DNA of 64,000 bases from Psoroptes ovis (taxonomy: Eukaryota > Arthropoda > Arachnida > Sarcoptiformes > Psoroptidae): positions 434,001 through 498,000 of the forward strand of contig PQWQ01000012.1 in the NCBI GenBank assembly GCA_002943765.1. The letters are read 5' to 3'. Shown piece by piece: positions 62,744 to 64,000 of the stretch (positions are counted from its first letter, which is position 1; every line of letters begins with the position of its first letter). Under the pieces are notes generated by a model. The model had not been told where the DNA came from. It saw only the letters and a list, made by a program, of their open reading frames with translations, and made no database searches. Made by a program: the position numbers and the translations under genes.

Positions 62744-64000
62744 TTAATTTTGACTATTTTGATTATTATTATTATTTGAATATGTATGATCATGTGAATG
62801 TTTACGTTTTAAACAAAATATATTCATAACATATCGTATCAAATGGTGAATCTCTTTACGATAATGATTGTTTAACCAAAAATAAATGAATGGATTATAG
62901 CAAACGGATGACATTGCAAACCAATGACAAATGAAAAATATATTCGGATCCGATAATCGATTGTTTGATGAGAAATCTGAATTTAAATGAAATATATTCA
63001 ATGGTAACCAACAAATTGCGAATACAATAACAACTAATATCAACATTTTTATCGATTTTCTACGCGAACGTTCACGCATCATATTAATGTCCGCATTATT
63101 TATGTTCCATGATATTTGATGCGATGATGCTACACCAGTTTTCGTAACCAAATTATTTAAATTGAGCGATTTTTTATCTTGGTACTGATTTACGTTTCTA
63201 TTCATGCTTAAACAATTATTGATCGCTACAATAGGGCCATTGGTTTGTGGCGATTGTATAGATGCTACTGATGACGCTTTATGATAGCATATTATTTTAA
63301 AATTAATTTTTTTCCGTTGTTTCATTGGTTTGCGATTGCTGATTGTCAGCTGATTTTGTGGTTGCAGAATCGCTGAAGCTGTTTTAACGTTCTTTGAATC
63401 ATTATTAGCATCATTATTACAATGACAATACCAGCAGTAACATTTTCGATTGTTAATGGTTGCATTACTATAGCTGTCAATAATGATTGAGTGAACATAA
63501 TTCTTATCATTATCGTTGCTATTATTTTTTATTTGTATTTGATCCAGATCTTTCGAATGATATTTGACATTATTATCGCCATCACTATTATTCATTGAAC
63601 CATTATTATTATTATTATTGTAATTATTATGATCTGCTTTGAATCTATGATTACTAACATTCTGTTCATCATCAAGCTGTTGATCGTTATGTTCATCAAT
63701 GTCTTTGATATTATTGATATCATCTTTATTATTATTATTATTTGAAGAAGTAAATGTTCTCGTTGTACTTGTTTTTGTCGTTGGCGATGATGTTGGCCGA
63801 ATCAATTTATTCCAAATATAAAAACAAATATGAATATATGCAATCGATATTATTGTCAATGGTATTGCATATTGTGTTAAAAATGTGAATAACGTTACAA
63901 ATTGTCGATATAATAATTCATTTGATTTCGGATAAATTGCACGACAACGATTAATATGTCCGATCGGTACAACACGATTAAATATAATATTAGGTAAGGA
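62744..64000 (-). CDS. Rhodopsin-like neuropeptide GPCR, 3' part (5' end off the window)
   Basis: A single minus-strand frame runs from base 64000 to a TAA at 62744 and gives 418 residues, beginning at the end of TM4 (SLPNIIF). Extracellular loop 2 has the conserved Cys in HINRCRAIYP. TM5 is FLTQYAIPLTIISIAYIHIC. Intracellular loop 3 is unusually long (about 240 residues), Asn/Asp-rich, with a few basic Cys-containing stretches. TM6 carries FAICWLPLN and TM7 carries CHWFAMSSVCYNPFIYFWLN (NPxxY class), then helix 8 and a Cys that may be palmitoylated (FCLKRK). The TM7 CHW.AMS..CYNPFIY pattern resembles NPY/RYamide/leucokinin-type peptide receptors. The ligand cannot be assigned. TM1-TM4 lie beyond the window. 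Confidence 0.87.
   Translation of the reverse strand, partial: SLPNIIFNRVVPIGHINRCRAIYPKSNELLYRQFVTLFTFLTQYAIPLTIISIAYIHICFYIWNKLIRPTSSPTTKTSTTRTFTSSNNNNNKDDINNIKDIDEHNDQQLDDEQNVSNHRFKADHNNYNNNNNNGSMNNSDGDNNVKYHSKDLDQIQIKNNSNDNDKNYVHSIIIDSYSNATINNRKCYCWYCHCNNDANNDSKNVKTASAILQPQNQLTISNRKPMKQRKKINFKIICYHKASSVASIQSPQTNGPIVAINNCLSMNRNVNQYQDKKSLNLNNLVTKTGVASSHQISWNINNADINMMRERSRRKSIKMLILVVIVFAICWLPLNIFHLNSDFSSNNRLSDPNIFFICHWFAMSSVCYNPFIYFWLNNHYRKEIHHLIRYVMNIFCLKRKHSHDHTYSNNNNNQNSQN

Noticed and set aside
1..64000. tRNA genes and CRISPR-like arrays
   Set aside because: No A/B-box pair with a cloverleaf was found by eye, and the spaced repeats seen are MITEs or minisatellites. A covariance-model scan would be needed to exclude tRNAs fully.

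Overview
This is a 64 kb piece of a small, very AT-rich arthropod nuclear genome. Short spliceosomal introns (54-131 nt in the transporter gene), long CAT/GAT/CAA trinucleotide tracts coding for poly-His, poly-Asn and poly-Asp, and the mix of gene families suggest an astigmatid mite (Dermatophagoides, Psoroptes or Sarcoptes-like). That placement is an inference from style, not a sequence match. There are no bacterial features, no CRISPR array, and I recognised no tRNA or rRNA gene.

Layout. 1-7.6 kb (+): the last three coding exons of a Pax3/7 (paired/gooseberry-type) homeobox gene, from homeodomain residue V47 to the stop. 7.6-13.1 kb: no recognised gene. 13.1-14.6 kb (+): a two-exon type I membrane protein of unknown family. 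14.7-16.5 kb (-): a two-exon ZC2HC1-type zinc-finger gene, tail to tail with the former and only 100 bp away. 19.6-22.5 kb (-): five exons of a Lim3 (LHX3/4-type) LIM-homeobox gene whose 5' end was not found. 24.4-29.4 kb (+): an apparently intact Ty1/copia retrotransposon with identical LTRs. 29.4-46.7 kb: about 17 kb without a recognisable gene. 46.7-51.0 kb (+): a ten-exon FERM-domain gene of the band 4.1-like 4 group. 51.5-55.5 kb (+): a complete fourteen-exon Na-K-Cl cotransporter of the SLC12 family. 55.8-56.1 kb (-): a truncated, frameshifted remnant of beta-mannosidase. 56.2-62.7 kb: gene-poor DNA rich in miniature transposons. 62.7-64 kb (-): the 3' part of a rhodopsin-like neuropeptide receptor running off the window.

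The genes are unrelated neighbours, not an operon: two developmental homeobox regulators, a cortical cytoskeleton adaptor, an ion cotransporter and a GPCR. Exon joins were worked out by hand from GT/AG sites, reading-frame phase and protein-family continuity, and every join given here is phase-consistent.

The most distinctive content is mobile. There are seven copies of an 80 bp mariner-type palindromic MITE made almost only of two inverted repeats, four TTAA-flanked piggyBac-type MITEs, a hAT-type MITE, and the young copia element. Other points of interest are a stop-free 72-nt intron inside the cotransporter, the beta-mannosidase remnant, a perfect 21-bp hairpin in a Pax3/7 intron, and short motifs that recur through the non-coding DNA.
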